This document shows, in pieces, positions 36,458 through 45,163 of a stretch of 64,000 nt of DNA; the first letter of the stretch is position 1, and every line of letters begins with the position of its first letter. The translations under genes were made by a program, and so were the position numbers. The stretch comes from JANRIG01 sp033765235 (lineage in GTDB: Bacteria > Bacteroidota > Bacteroidia > Cytophagales > UBA9547): NCBI GenBank assembly GCA_033765235.1, contig JANRIG010000012.1, forward strand, positions 8,190 through 72,189, in the 5' to 3' direction. A model generated the notes under the pieces. The model ran no database searches, had not been told where the DNA came from, and was given only the letters and a program-made list of their open reading frames with translations.

Positions 36458-37351
36458 ATGCAATTTGCACTCACCGGCGTAGCCGGGTACATAGCCCCAC
36501 GCCACCTTCAGGCTATCAAAAACACCGGGCATACTTTGGTAGCTGCCTTAGACCCTCATGATTCTGTAGGGGTACTGGACAGCTATTTTCCTGATTGCAA
36601 TTTTTTTACAGAACCTGAGCGCTTTGATAGGCATTTATACAAACTCAGAAAAGAAATAAGAGGTATTTCATATTTGTCCATTTGCTCACCCAACTACCTG
36701 CACGATGCCCACATACGTATGGCACTGCGCAACGGTGCACATGCTATATGCGAAAAGCCATTGGTGCTATATCCGCACAATCTTGATATGCTGCACGAGT
36801 TGGAAATAGAGACAGCCAAAAATGTATATACGGTATTGCAACTGCGCCATCACCCACAAATTATTAACTTAAAAAAACAATATGCAAATACTACTACCCA
36901 CCATCAGGTAAAGTTAGAATACATAACCTCGCGAGGCAATTGGTACAGATACTCGTGGAAAGGCAATGAAGAGCGCTCAGGAGGTATTTTGGCAAATATT
37001 GGGATACACTTTTTTGATATGCTCATTTGGATATTTGGTCAAGTGCAAGCTTGCCATATCACTAGTGATACCAATACATGTATTACAGGCATGCTAGAAC
37101 TGGCACATGCTACCGTACAGTGGACACTATCTATTGACAAAAATGATTTGCCATCTCATATCATTAATTCTAATATAGCAACTTACAGAAAAATTGAGAT
37201 AGATGGCACACAACAGGAATTTTCTGACGGTTTTGGAGATTTGCACACAGTCGTGTATGAAAGTATACTTTCAGGGCAAGGATTTGGGATAGAAGATGCT
37301 CGCCCGTCTATTGAAGTGGTGCATAAATTACGACTATTATTGCATAAATAA
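36458..37351 (+). CDS. Gfo/Idh/MocA oxidoreductase, WbpB/WlbA-like
   Basis: This 297-residue NAD(P)-dependent enzyme has an N-terminal Rossmann fold (LTGVAGYIAPRHLQAI; SICSPNYLHDAHIRMAL; CEKPLVL with the EKP motif) and a C-terminal sheet with SRGNWYRYSWKGNEERSGG and NIGIHFFDMLIWIFG. The second part closely follows WbpB/WlbA dehydrogenases, which oxidise UDP-GlcNAc uronic acid at C3 on the way to diacetylated mannuronic acids of surface polysaccharide. Partner genes (wbpA, D, E) are not here, so the assignment is to family, not to pathway. Confidence 0.85.
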   Translation: MQFALTGVAGYIAPRHLQAIKNTGHTLVAALDPHDSVGVLDSYFPDCNFFTEPERFDRHLYKLRKEIRGISYLSICSPNYLHDAHIRMALRNGAHAICEKPLVLYPHNLDMLHELEIETAKNVYTVLQLRHHPQIINLKKQYANTTTHHQVKLEYITSRGNWYRYSWKGNEERSGGILANIGIHFFDMLIWIFGQVQACHITSDTNTCITGMLELAHATVQWTLSIDKNDLPSHIINSNIATYRKIEIDGTQQEFSDGFGDLHTVVYESILSGQGFGIEDARPSIEVVHKLRLLLHK

Positions 37352-37400
37352 ATAAAACTGCACACTTACTTACAGTGTTATATACCGTATCAATACATAT

Positions 37401-39650
37401 ATGTATAAGTTACTTGCCATATTCATATTTATTACAAATGCCGTGCTGTCGCAATACAATGTATATGAATTTAGCAACGGGTCACACTTTGTAAGCACAT
37501 CATCATCTTCTCTCGTAAATAGCTGGGCAGGAGGTATTAACAATGCTCAAATGGCAAAATTAGATGTGAATTTTGACAATAAAGAAGACTTTATAGTATA
37601 TGACAAATCTGCCGACAGAGTGATGGTATTTGTACAAAAAAATAATGAATGGGTATATGAACCTGTATATACGCAGTATTTGCCAAAAATATATAATTTT
37701 ATATACATTGGCGACTACAACTGCGATGGCAAAAAAGACATTTTTACCAATGTGCCTGACAATTCACAAATCAGAGTATACAAAAACACCTCTACATCTA
37801 CTCAGCTATCATGGAGTATAACCTATAATGAACTGAAAGCCACAGGGGTAGCCGGCATACTATATCCAATTACACCGGGCATATATGATATGCCTGCCAT
37901 CACAGATGTGGATATGGACGGGGACTTAGACATATTGCTATACGATACCAATGCCGGCAGTGGGGTGGTGTTTAATAAAAATTTGTCCAAAGAAACCTAT
38001 GGCACTTGTGATACATTAATATTTGAAAAACATATATCATGCTGGGGCAACTTTAGTATCACGCACGATTGCAATACATTGATTGGATTTGGCACAGGTT
38101 GTCCAAACTATGGAGGCATACATGATGCACGCATCATGCATGATGGGGTAGGCATATCAGCAGCAGATATGGATGGAAATGGCACTACAGACCTATTTGT
38201 GAGCCATGTAGAATGCAACAAAATATCACTCTTGATGAATACAGGCAATAATGCGTTGGGTAATATAACCTCTAAAACTGATAACTACCCTACTGCCATA
38301 CCTGTAGATATGCGCAAATTTCCAATTGCTTACTACACAGATGCAAATTTTGATAATATTCCGGACCTTATCACTTCTACCAACCTGCCTCCCGACGAGC
38401 AAATATATACACAAGATTATGACGAGACAGTATGGTTATACACAAACTCCGGCACTACTACCAACCCTGGCTTTAATACCTTAAATAAAAAATTTCTTCA
38501 AGAGACTATGATAGACATTGGGCAACATACTGCTCCTGCATTGGCAGACTATGACCATGATGGCGACTATGATCTATTTGTAGGAAGCAAAGGTAAAACT
38601 ACAGGCAGTTTTTACATAGCATCGTTATATCTGTATGAAAATATTGGCACCAAAGACACTGCCAGGTACATACTCAAGACCGACAACTACCTTGCTCTAA
38701 ACACACTGGGTGGCAGCTATCTATTTCCGGGATTTGCAGATATTAATTATGACGGAGCTTTGGACTTATATTTTACCATTAGCATACCTGCACAAGGAAG
38801 CAGCATCAAATACATTATCAACAAAAACGATTCTACAAGGGCATTTGATTTATCTAATGCTGTAAGCACATTGCCTGTATCCATCTATGGAGGCGACAAG
38901 GTCACCATTTTTGATATTAATAAAGACACAAAGCCTGATGTTTTTGTAGCATCAGGCACTATAGGCAACCTTATTTATTATAAAAATACTTCATCAAATC
39001 CTACAACACCCTCATTTACAGAAGAAACATCTACCTACTTAGACTATACCTATGACTTTGCCAGAAAAGGTTTTAGTGTTCATTTTGCCAACCTTACATC
39101 GCCCGATAGTATCCATATGATCATATTTCAAAATAAGAATCCCATAAAAATACGCACGTCAGCTTACCTGTCATCGCCTAACTTTGGTGCTGAAGATTCA
39201 TTAATTATCTACAACAAATTAAACACCTATAACCAAACATCAAAAACAGGCTATTACAATACATTTGCAAGTGCAGACCTCAACGGCGATGGATTCAAAG
39301 AAATATTGATAGGCACTGAAAGTGGTGGGCTTATGTTGCTCAATAATATGCGCAAGAAAGTGACCATTATAAAACCTAAACCTGATACACTACCGCTCTA
39401 TACAAATAATGGCCATAATATTGGCAAAAACATATACCCAAACCCAACTTATGACGGGGTCATTAATATCAAAATAATACCTAATACCCAACTTACTGTC
39501 TTCGATATATATGGCAAAGAAGTATGTTATACTACTATTTTTGAAAACGAATTCTTAAAAACTATAAAAATCACAGATACCAAAGGCATTTTTTTTATAT
39601 TCCAAAAAAATAAGTCACATTTTTTAGCCTCAAAAGTAGTTTATAATTAG
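37401..39650 (+). CDS. T9SS-secreted FG-GAP/VCBS-repeat protein
   Basis: This 749-residue secreted protein has a short signal peptide (residues 1-17), then several beta-propeller FG-GAP/VCBS repeats with calcium-type DxDxDG signatures (DYNCDGKKD, DVDMDGDLD, DMDGNGTTD, DYDHDGDYD, DINYDGALD, DLNGDGFKE). The last 75 residues form a T9SS type A sorting domain (NIYPNPTYDGVINI ... ITDTKGIFFIF). Such proteins are large surface adhesins or sensors; no enzyme domain was seen. It is 49 nt downstream of the WbpB-like gene on the same strand. Confidence 0.88.
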   Translation: MYKLLAIFIFITNAVLSQYNVYEFSNGSHFVSTSSSSLVNSWAGGINNAQMAKLDVNFDNKEDFIVYDKSADRVMVFVQKNNEWVYEPVYTQYLPKIYNFIYIGDYNCDGKKDIFTNVPDNSQIRVYKNTSTSTQLSWSITYNELKATGVAGILYPITPGIYDMPAITDVDMDGDLDILLYDTNAGSGVVFNKNLSKETYGTCDTLIFEKHISCWGNFSITHDCNTLIGFGTGCPNYGGIHDARIMHDGVGISAADMDGNGTTDLFVSHVECNKISLLMNTGNNALGNITSKTDNYPTAIPVDMRKFPIAYYTDANFDNIPDLITSTNLPPDEQIYTQDYDETVWLYTNSGTTTNPGFNTLNKKFLQETMIDIGQHTAPALADYDHDGDYDLFVGSKGKTTGSFYIASLYLYENIGTKDTARYILKTDNYLALNTLGGSYLFPGFADINYDGALDLYFTISIPAQGSSIKYIINKNDSTRAFDLSNAVSTLPVSIYGGDKVTIFDINKDTKPDVFVASGTIGNLIYYKNTSSNPTTPSFTEETSTYLDYTYDFARKGFSVHFANLTSPDSIHMIIFQNKNPIKIRTSAYLSSPNFGAEDSLIIYNKLNTYNQTSKTGYYNTFASADLNGDGFKEILIGTESGGLMLLNNMRKKVTIIKPKPDTLPLYTNNGHNIGKNIYPNPTYDGVINIKIIPNTQLTVFDIYGKEVCYTTIFENEFLKTIKITDTKGIFFIFQKNKSHFLASKVVYN

Positions 39651-39700
39651 CACATTACATATATTCTTAAAAATATTTTAATAATTATGCAACTTTGCAT

Positions 39701-39766
39701 GTTAAATTAATGTTAAATAATTATTAACTTTGTGTTAAATTAATGTTAATTAATTGTTAAATTTAT
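39701..39766. repeat. Six tandem copies of an 11-bp AT-rich repeat
   Basis: Copies of consensus GTTAAATTAAT begin at 39701, 39712, 39723, 39734, 39745 and 39756; the third is the most divergent (ATTAACTTTGT). The GTTAA boxes are exactly 11 bp apart, about one helical turn. The array lies between the FG-GAP gene and a small lipoprotein gene and includes the -7 box of the latter in copy 3. Confidence 0.85.
39725..39732 (+). promoter_or_regulatory. -7 box for the small lipoprotein, inside the 11-bp array
   Basis: TAACTTTG matches TAnnTTTG. The start codon lies about 60 nt downstream, so the 5' UTR would contain copies 4-6 of the repeat. Confidence 0.4.
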
Positions 39767-39793
39767 GTATGATTATTTTAAATATAGACCAAG

Positions 39794-40021
39794 ATGAAAA
39801 TAAAAAATGTAATATGGGCAACTGTGCTGGGCACAGCATTGCTCTCGGCATGTACTAAAACGTTGGTACTTAGCGATGGTGAAAAAACCAAAAAAATACA
39901 TGTATGGAGAGATATCACGGCTACCAAAGATTCAAATAACAACACGATTTTGTCGTTTCGTTCGTTTGAAGGTACAAAATATACTATCAATACATCTATG
40001 TATACTTACAAAATAAAATAA
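39794..40021 (+). CDS. Small lipoprotein, 75 residues, function unknown
   Basis: The N-terminus is a type II signal peptide with lipobox LLSAC (Cys20). The mature part is short (55 residues) with alternating charged and beta-prone segments (KKIHVWRDI, TILSFRSFEGTKYTINT) and no known domain. A strong terminator follows, so it is a single-gene unit driven from the tandem-repeat region. Confidence 0.7.
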   Translation: MKIKNVIWATVLGTALLSACTKTLVLSDGEKTKKIHVWRDITATKDSNNNTILSFRSFEGTKYTINTSMYTYKIK

Positions 40022-40069
40022 TATCCTATCGCCCTATCATAATACATAGCGCGACGCGAATTATGAAAG

Positions 40070-40097
40070 CCCTGTCAAAAGACAGGGTTTTTTTTTT
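40070..40097 (+). terminator. Rho-independent terminator
   Basis: CCCTGTC-AAAA-GACAGGG followed by ten T residues, 49 nt after the lipoprotein stop. Confidence 0.95.
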
Positions 40098-40147
40098 AAT
40101 AAATTTTATGTGAAAGCAAGTATATGCACCTCATACCAATGACCATT

Positions 40148-40369
40148 TCAAAACCCATACTGATGTAGTAAGTCCGGAGATAATGCTTTGCCTGAAGCCA
40201 ACTCTTTAAAAATTCGCTCATAAAGCGTTACCTTTATTTTTAGTGCCTCTTGCTCGGTCACTAATATTTTTTGATCTTTTTCTATAGCAGCCACTGCTGT
40301 GCGCCCCTTAACAAATACTAAAGCCAAATGCAATACAGGATATAATGCTGAAGAGCGTATATGTAGCAT
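40148..40369 (-). CDS. Orphan 73-residue frame, possible gene remnant
   Basis: The frame runs from the ATG at 40369 to TGA at 40148. Its second half (EKDQKILVTEQEALKIKVTLY, then LASGKALSPDLLHQYGF) reads like a normal helical protein end with typical codon use, while the first 20 residues do not suggest a clear N-terminus. It could be the tail of a lost gene or a small real gene downstream of speA. No family recognised. Confidence 0.35.
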   Translation of the reverse strand: MLHIRSSALYPVLHLALVFVKGRTAVAAIEKDQKILVTEQEALKIKVTLYERIFKELASGKALSPDLLHQYGF

Positions 40370-40504
40370 TTATGGGGGTATTCTATCTGCTTGTGTGAAA
40401 GTGTTTTATGCATCAATATATTATGAAAAAATCATTTGTACAAGTATTACAACATTAAATATTACAAATAATACAAAAAAAATTTATTCATCCCAAAACT
40501 GCTG

Positions 40505-41896
40505 TTACTTATAGCCCAATATTTTGAGCATAGTATCAGTGCTTTGCTCAGAGGCAAATAGCCTTGTCTGTATGTTGTCTTCATCGTCAAGGTCTACTAT
40601 GATATGCTTTGGCGCGGGCACCAAGCAGTGCTGCACACCCATATAGCCACCTACTGACTCTTGGTATGCTCCGGAGTGGAAAAATCCTACATAAAGTGGT
40701 TCATTTGGCTCGTATGCAGGCAAAAACAGATCTTGCCCCTCAGCCTCGGAGTTGTAATAGTCCATGCTGTCGCAGGTAATACCTCCGAGGTTTACCCTCA
40801 CATACTCTTTGTGCCACTGGTTCACCGCCAAACATATAAATTTTTGCTTAAGACCCCATGTATCAGGAAGGGTAGTAATGAATGAGCTATCTATCATGTA
40901 CCACAACTCTTTATCGTTTTGCTGCTTGCAGTCTACCACTTGGTATATGATAGCACCTGCCTCACCTACCGTGAAGCTGCCAAATTCTGTAAATATATTG
41001 GGGTGGGGCACATTATATTCTTTACAAATATTTATGATGGTTTCTATGATTTGCTCGGTCATGTATTTGTAGTCGTATTCAAAGTTTATATGCGTTTTTA
41101 TAGGAAATCCGCCACCAATATCTATGGTATCGAGGGTGGGGCATATTAGTTTGATTTCGCAATAAAGGTGCAAAAACTCTGTAAATTCGTTCCAATAGTA
41201 GGGTGTATCTTTGATGCCCGTGTTTATAAAAAAGTGCAACAGTTTAAGTTTTACTTTAGTGTTTTTCTCAATCCTGTTTTTATAAAAATTCACTACCTCA
41301 CTCGGCCTTACTCCAAGCCGTGAGGTATAAAATTCAAATTTTGGCTCCTCGTCAGCAGCCAGTCTTATGCCTATTTGCATCTGTTGGCTCACACCGTTTT
41401 CGTAAGCTTCAAGCTCACCCATATTGTCTAAAATGGGGCACACGTTTTTCATGCCACTATTGAATAGCTCTATCAGTCCGTCTGTATATCTTTTGGGTTT
41501 GTAGCCGTTGCTCAATATGAATATATCTTCATCTATTTTCTTTTTGGCACGCATGGCTTTCACTATTTCAAGGTCGTTGAATGACGATGTTTCAATATAT
41601 ATATCGCTTTTGAGGGCTTCTTCTACAATAAATGAAAAATGCGATGACTTGGTACAATAGCAATAGGTATAGTCGCCATCATAGTCATATCTTTTCATGG
41701 CATTTCTAAACAGGCGTCGTGCTTTTTGAATCTGTTGGGTGATTTTGGGAAGATAGGTAAGTCGCAGTGGAGTACCATATTTCTTAATGAGTTTCATGAG
41801 AGGTATGTCATGAAAATATAGCTCATTTTTGAGCTCTTTGAACTCTACCGTCGGAAATTCATAGTTTTGATGTACGAGGTCTACGTATCTATCCAT
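40505..41896 (-). CDS. speA: Biosynthetic arginine decarboxylase (Bacteroidota type)
   Basis: This 463-residue fold-III PLP enzyme makes agmatine from arginine for polyamine synthesis. It shows YCYCTKSSHF (PLP Lys83), EFYTSRLGVR, LHFFINTGIKDT, DTIDIGGGFPIK, FTEFGSFTVGE, and ITCDSMDYYN with GFFHSGAYQE, the second active-site half that pairs across the dimer. It is shorter than E. coli SpeA and matches the compact Bacteroidota form; a diaminopimelate decarboxylase-like role is less likely. A -7 box lies about 30 nt upstream. Confidence 0.9.
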   Translation of the reverse strand: MDRYVDLVHQNYEFPTVEFKELKNELYFHDIPLMKLIKKYGTPLRLTYLPKITQQIQKARRLFRNAMKRYDYDGDYTYCYCTKSSHFSFIVEEALKSDIYIETSSFNDLEIVKAMRAKKKIDEDIFILSNGYKPKRYTDGLIELFNSGMKNVCPILDNMGELEAYENGVSQQMQIGIRLAADEEPKFEFYTSRLGVRPSEVVNFYKNRIEKNTKVKLKLLHFFINTGIKDTPYYWNEFTEFLHLYCEIKLICPTLDTIDIGGGFPIKTHINFEYDYKYMTEQIIETIINICKEYNVPHPNIFTEFGSFTVGEAGAIIYQVVDCKQQNDKELWYMIDSSFITTLPDTWGLKQKFICLAVNQWHKEYVRVNLGGITCDSMDYYNSEAEGQDLFLPAYEPNEPLYVGFFHSGAYQESVGGYMGVQHCLVPAPKHIIVDLDDEDNIQTRLFASEQSTDTMLKILGYK

Positions 41897-41926
41897 TTAT
41901 TATTAATGATAATTATAGTATAATTG

Positions 41927-41934
41927 CAAAGCTA
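41927..41934 (-). promoter_or_regulatory. -7 box for speA
   Basis: TAGCTTTG on the minus strand, about 30 nt before the ATG codon at 41896. Confidence 0.4.
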
Positions 41935-42031
41935 TTTTGAAGCTAACAAATGTGAAATAAATTTTTGATATTTTCAAAGGTAATTTCATGTAACCGCAAT
42001 TATTTTATAGGCACTTAATATTCAATTATAT

Positions 42032-42790
42032 ATGTATTTCTTTTGGTCTAAAATTCTTGTTTTTGTCACCAATCCGTTTTGGTGGATATTTATTAGTTTT
42101 TTATTTTATTTTTTAATACCCTATAAATGGAAGAAATATGCATTGATAACTGCTGTAAGTTTATTTTTTATATTTGGCAACCAATACATTATACAGCAGT
42201 TGATATGGAACTGGGAAATGTCACCCACCCTCATAGCTGCTCTTCCCAAGCATGACATAGGCATAGTGCTGGGCGGAGGTATAAAATCAGTAAAAAAAGA
42301 CCCGGACAGAGTCACCCTCAATGCTGCCGGCGACAGAGTAATGCAGGCGGTGTATCTTTACAAAATAGGCAAAATCAATAAGATACTATATTCGGGGGGC
42401 GAGGGGAGTATCAATCCGCAAGGGCATGAGGAAGCAGTAAAAGCAAAAATATTGCTAAATTTGCTCGGCATACCTGATAGCAACCTTATTATTGAAAGTA
42501 AGTCGAAAAACACCTATGAAAATGCTGCTTTCACAGCCAAAATATTACAAAAATATTCAAATAGCAAGTTGTTGCTCATTACCTCAGGCATACACATGCG
42601 CAGGTCGCTGGCTTGCTTTGCCAAGCAAGGTCTTAATACTACTCCCTACACGGCAGATATAGATGACAGAGACGGTTTTTACGGGTGGGGCTATTACATA
42701 TTTCCTTCCTCACTTTCATTTTTGCTATGGGATATGTATTTGCATGAGGTGATAGGCTATTTTTCATATTATATGAAAGGATATGTATAA
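42032..42790 (+). CDS. YdcF/ElyC-family membrane protein (DUF218)
   Basis: This 252-residue protein has two N-terminal membrane helices (about 8-28 and 36-52) and a DUF218 domain: IGIVLGGGIK, ILYSGGEG, HEEAVKAKILLNLLGIP, ESKSKNTYENA and LLITSGIHMRRS. Relatives such as ElyC and SanA act in envelope integrity and lipid-carrier use. The gene stands alone. Confidence 0.88.
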   Translation: MYFFWSKILVFVTNPFWWIFISFLFYFLIPYKWKKYALITAVSLFFIFGNQYIIQQLIWNWEMSPTLIAALPKHDIGIVLGGGIKSVKKDPDRVTLNAAGDRVMQAVYLYKIGKINKILYSGGEGSINPQGHEEAVKAKILLNLLGIPDSNLIIESKSKNTYENAAFTAKILQKYSNSKLLLITSGIHMRRSLACFAKQGLNTTPYTADIDDRDGFYGWGYYIFPSSLSFLLWDMYLHEVIGYFSYYMKGYV

Positions 42791-42807
42791 TAGCTAGGAT
42801 GTAATAT

Positions 42808-43149
42808 TCACTCCGTCACTATTTCAGTTTTTGCAGATTTGCGAAACAGCCCTGCAATGCGACCGTACATTTTCTTTTCAAAATTCCAGCAAAAATGGAA
42901 CTGACCAAATAGGAAACCAATCCATAAAAATAATATTTGATATACAGGGAATATAATAAGTATCCGCAAAGGTATTCTCACCCAAGGGTTCATATCAGGA
43001 GTAATGCCTAAGAGAGGCAATATGAATTTGGCCACATACACTGATGATGAGCCTGTGAGGGCAAATACCACAATGATGATGAATAATTGAAGCCAACCTT
43101 TTACTCCCCAACGGTCTTCTAAACGCTGCTTTATGGTACTCAGGTTCAT
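42808..43149 (-). CDS. DUF6787-like small membrane protein
   Basis: This 113-residue protein opens with a basic helix (KQRLEDRWGVKG), followed by two or three hydrophobic helices (about 18-45 and 60-83), and ends in a basic tail after FGQFHFCWNFEKKMYGRI. This layout, with RWGV near the start and FGQF after the last helix, fits the DUF6787 group of Bacteroidota. Function unknown. It overlaps the MaoC gene by one base, so it is translated with it. Confidence 0.6.
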   Translation of the reverse strand: MNLSTIKQRLEDRWGVKGWLQLFIIIVVFALTGSSSVYVAKFILPLLGITPDMNPWVRIPLRILIIFPVYQILFLWIGFLFGQFHFCWNFEKKMYGRIAGLFRKSAKTEIVTE

Positions 43150-43556
43150 TATTTAAATATTTCTTTGTGCATAAGCATAGCTTCGCCGGTAAGGGTAGCT
43201 TTATTGGTAGCTTTATCTACTATTTTGCAGTCAAACTTGCCTATATTTCTTATCTTGTCTATATTGTTTATTACTACTTGTGCTTCATATTCAGTGTCGG
43301 GGTACATGGGTCTTAAAAATTGCATGGTCTGGCTTATGTATATGGTACCTTCGCCCGGAAACTCTGTGCCAAAAAACTTTGAAAATGTGCTTGCACTGAA
43401 TATGCCGTGAATGATAGGTTTTTTAAATACTGTATTGGCAGCATAAGCAGCATCTAAGTGTATAGGGTTGTTATCTCCACTTATGGAAGCAAAATCTCTG
43501 ACTTGTTCAGATGTGATAATAAAAGTATGTTTGTACGTATCGCCTACTTCTGCCAT
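43149..43556 (-). CDS. MaoC-family dehydratase
   Basis: This 135-residue hotdog-fold protein carries the (R)-specific enoyl hydratase signature: FASISGDNNPIHLDAAYA (catalytic Asp and His), HGIFSASTFSKFFGTEFPGEG and YISQTMQFLRP. It hydrates or dehydrates acyl thioesters; the acyl chain is unknown. It shares one base with the following DUF6787-like gene. Confidence 0.9.
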   Translation of the reverse strand: MAEVGDTYKHTFIITSEQVRDFASISGDNNPIHLDAAYAANTVFKKPIIHGIFSASTFSKFFGTEFPGEGTIYISQTMQFLRPMYPDTEYEAQVVINNIDKIRNIGKFDCKIVDKATNKATLTGEAMLMHKEIFK

Positions 43557-43612
43557 AATTTTGCAGCAAAAATAAACGCAACATTGATAGTAAAAAAATT
43601 ATTCTAATATTT

Positions 43613-43982
43613 TTACGCTTTGGTAGCCCATTCTATTATTTTAAGTGCATCTTTGGTGCCCTATTATGCCAGTGAATATTTGAGGTTGCCATCATAGCCC
43701 ATGGCTAAGTGCAATGTGTCATAGGCATTCATGACCAGCGGAATCATTTTAGGATTTGACGCCGCTATTTTTTGTACATTTGTTAATATCGGGTCTGCGT
43801 TTGCCCAATTTTATGTCAGTGAATTTATAGTCTAATGTTTCCGGCACTCCGCTCCACAGGGTGTTGCCTGCCATACGTACATATTTATTGTCTGTATAAA
43901 ATCTGTCTTCTTTCTTTACTTTATCAGATAGTATTTCTTGTGCATTGTGCACATATCTGAGTGCTTCTTCGTATGCTCCCAT
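43613..43982 (-). pseudogene. DUF5618-like gene broken by a frameshift and two stops
   Basis: From the ATG at 43982 the frame reads YEEALRYVHNAQEIL, then FYTDNKYVRMAGNTLWSG and KLGKRRPDI, then runs out of frame (stop at 43749). A shift just after the Asp-Ile codons (about 43783-43790) restores LTNVQKIAASNPKMI and DTLHLAMGYDGNLKYSLA. Next come two adjacent stops (TAA TAG, 43661-43666), then ALKIIEWATKA and the natural stop at 43613-43615. Together these blocks follow DUF5618 from memory. Partial domain names aside, the gene is clearly inactive as read. Confidence 0.8.
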
Positions 43983-44030
43983 GGTTAATCAAGATATATG
44001 TTGCGGAATTATTATATGATAATAATATTA

Positions 44031-45122
44031 TCAAGTCTTGTCATATACTTTATACATCAGCCAAAAATCTAATGTCACAAGAGCCGCCATGGCATCTACT
44101 ATGGGCACCGCTCTGGGCAGCACACAAGGGTCATGACGACCTTTGCCTGTCACTGTTACTTGTTCCAAATTTTCATTTACACTATCTTGGTCCATCATGA
44201 TGGTAGCCACAGGCTTGAAGGCTACTCTAAAGTATATATCTTCGCCATTGGTAATGCCCCCTTGCACGCCCCCCGAATGGTTAGTACGTGTTTTAATATT
44301 ATTTTTTTCTGTATAAAATGAGTCATTATGCTGTGAACCAAGCCATTGTGAGCCTTCAAATCCGCTGCCGTACTCAAATCCTTTTACAGCATTGATACTG
44401 AGCATGGCTTTGCCAAGCTGTGCATGAAATTTGTCAAATACAGGGTCGCCAAGTCCGGCAGGTGCTCCTTTGATGATACAGGTGACTACACCGCCAATGG
44501 TATCGCCTTTTTTGCGCACATTGTCTATGAGGTCATACATTTTTTGTGCCATAGCAGGGTCGGGGCAGCGTACATCGTTGGTTTCGGTAAGTGTAAGGTC
44601 AAGGTTTTTATAATCATTGGGGAGTGCCAAGGTGCCCACTTGCGACACATAGGCATGTATGGATATGCCTTCTTTTTGCAATAGCTGCTTGGCTATGGCT
44701 CCGGCAGCCACTCTGGCTATGGTTTCGCGGGCAGAGCTGCGCCCGCCACCTCTGTAGTCGCGTATACCGTATTTGGCATGGTAGGTATAGTCGGCATGTG
44801 AGGGTCTGAATTGGTCAGCTATATGCGAATAATCTTTGCTTTTTTGGTTGGTGTTGTACACCACTATTTGTATAGGAGTGCCTGTGGTGTACAGCATATT
44901 GTCTTTTTCAAACACGCCTGATAGTATCTCATACTCGTCGGGTTCTTTTCTTTGAGTTACAATTTTTGATTGGCCGGGCTTGCGCCTGTCGAGCTCAAAT
45001 TGTATATGAGAGGTATCAAGTGGGTGCCCTGGTGGGCAGCCATCTATAATCACACTTATGGCTTTGCCATGCGACTCACCTGCAGTAGTGATTTTGAATA
45101 TGGTTCCAAACGAGTTGCTCAA
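44031..45122 (-). CDS. aroC: Chorismate synthase
   Basis: This 363-residue FMN-dependent enzyme completes the shikimate pathway by turning EPSP into chorismate. It shows [64 protein letters not shown] in short blocks, and [13 protein letters not shown]. The start is TTG at 45122, giving [18 protein letters not shown], which aligns with the usual N-terminus; there is no ATG in frame before it, and a -7 box precedes it. Confidence 0.96.
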   Translation of the reverse strand: MSNSFGTIFKITTAGESHGKAISVIIDGCPPGHPLDTSHIQFELDRRKPGQSKIVTQRKEPDEYEILSGVFEKDNMLYTTGTPIQIVVYNTNQKSKDYSHIADQFRPSHADYTYHAKYGIRDYRGGGRSSARETIARVAAGAIAKQLLQKEGISIHAYVSQVGTLALPNDYKNLDLTLTETNDVRCPDPAMAQKMYDLIDNVRKKGDTIGGVVTCIIKGAPAGLGDPVFDKFHAQLGKAMLSINAVKGFEYGSGFEGSQWLGSQHNDSFYTEKNNIKTRTNHSGGVQGGITNGEDIYFRVAFKPVATIMMDQDSVNENLEQVTVTGKGRHDPCVLPRAVPIVDAMAALVTLDFWLMYKVYDKT

Positions 45123-45144
45123 TAAGTTATAAATAAATGTGATG

Positions 45145-45152
45145 CAAAATTA
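45145..45152 (-). promoter_or_regulatory. -7 box for aroC
   Basis: TAATTTTG on the minus strand, 22 nt before the TTG start; it also argues that aroC is not just read through from the upstream plug gene. Confidence 0.45.
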
Positions 45153-45163
45153 CAACCAAAATT

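Noticed and set aside
39701..39766. CRISPR array
   Set aside because: The unit is 11 bp with no spacers and very low complexity.
43749..43982. Intact 77-codon gene
   Set aside because: The family similarity continues in another frame beyond its stop, so this is the first part of a frameshifted pseudogene.
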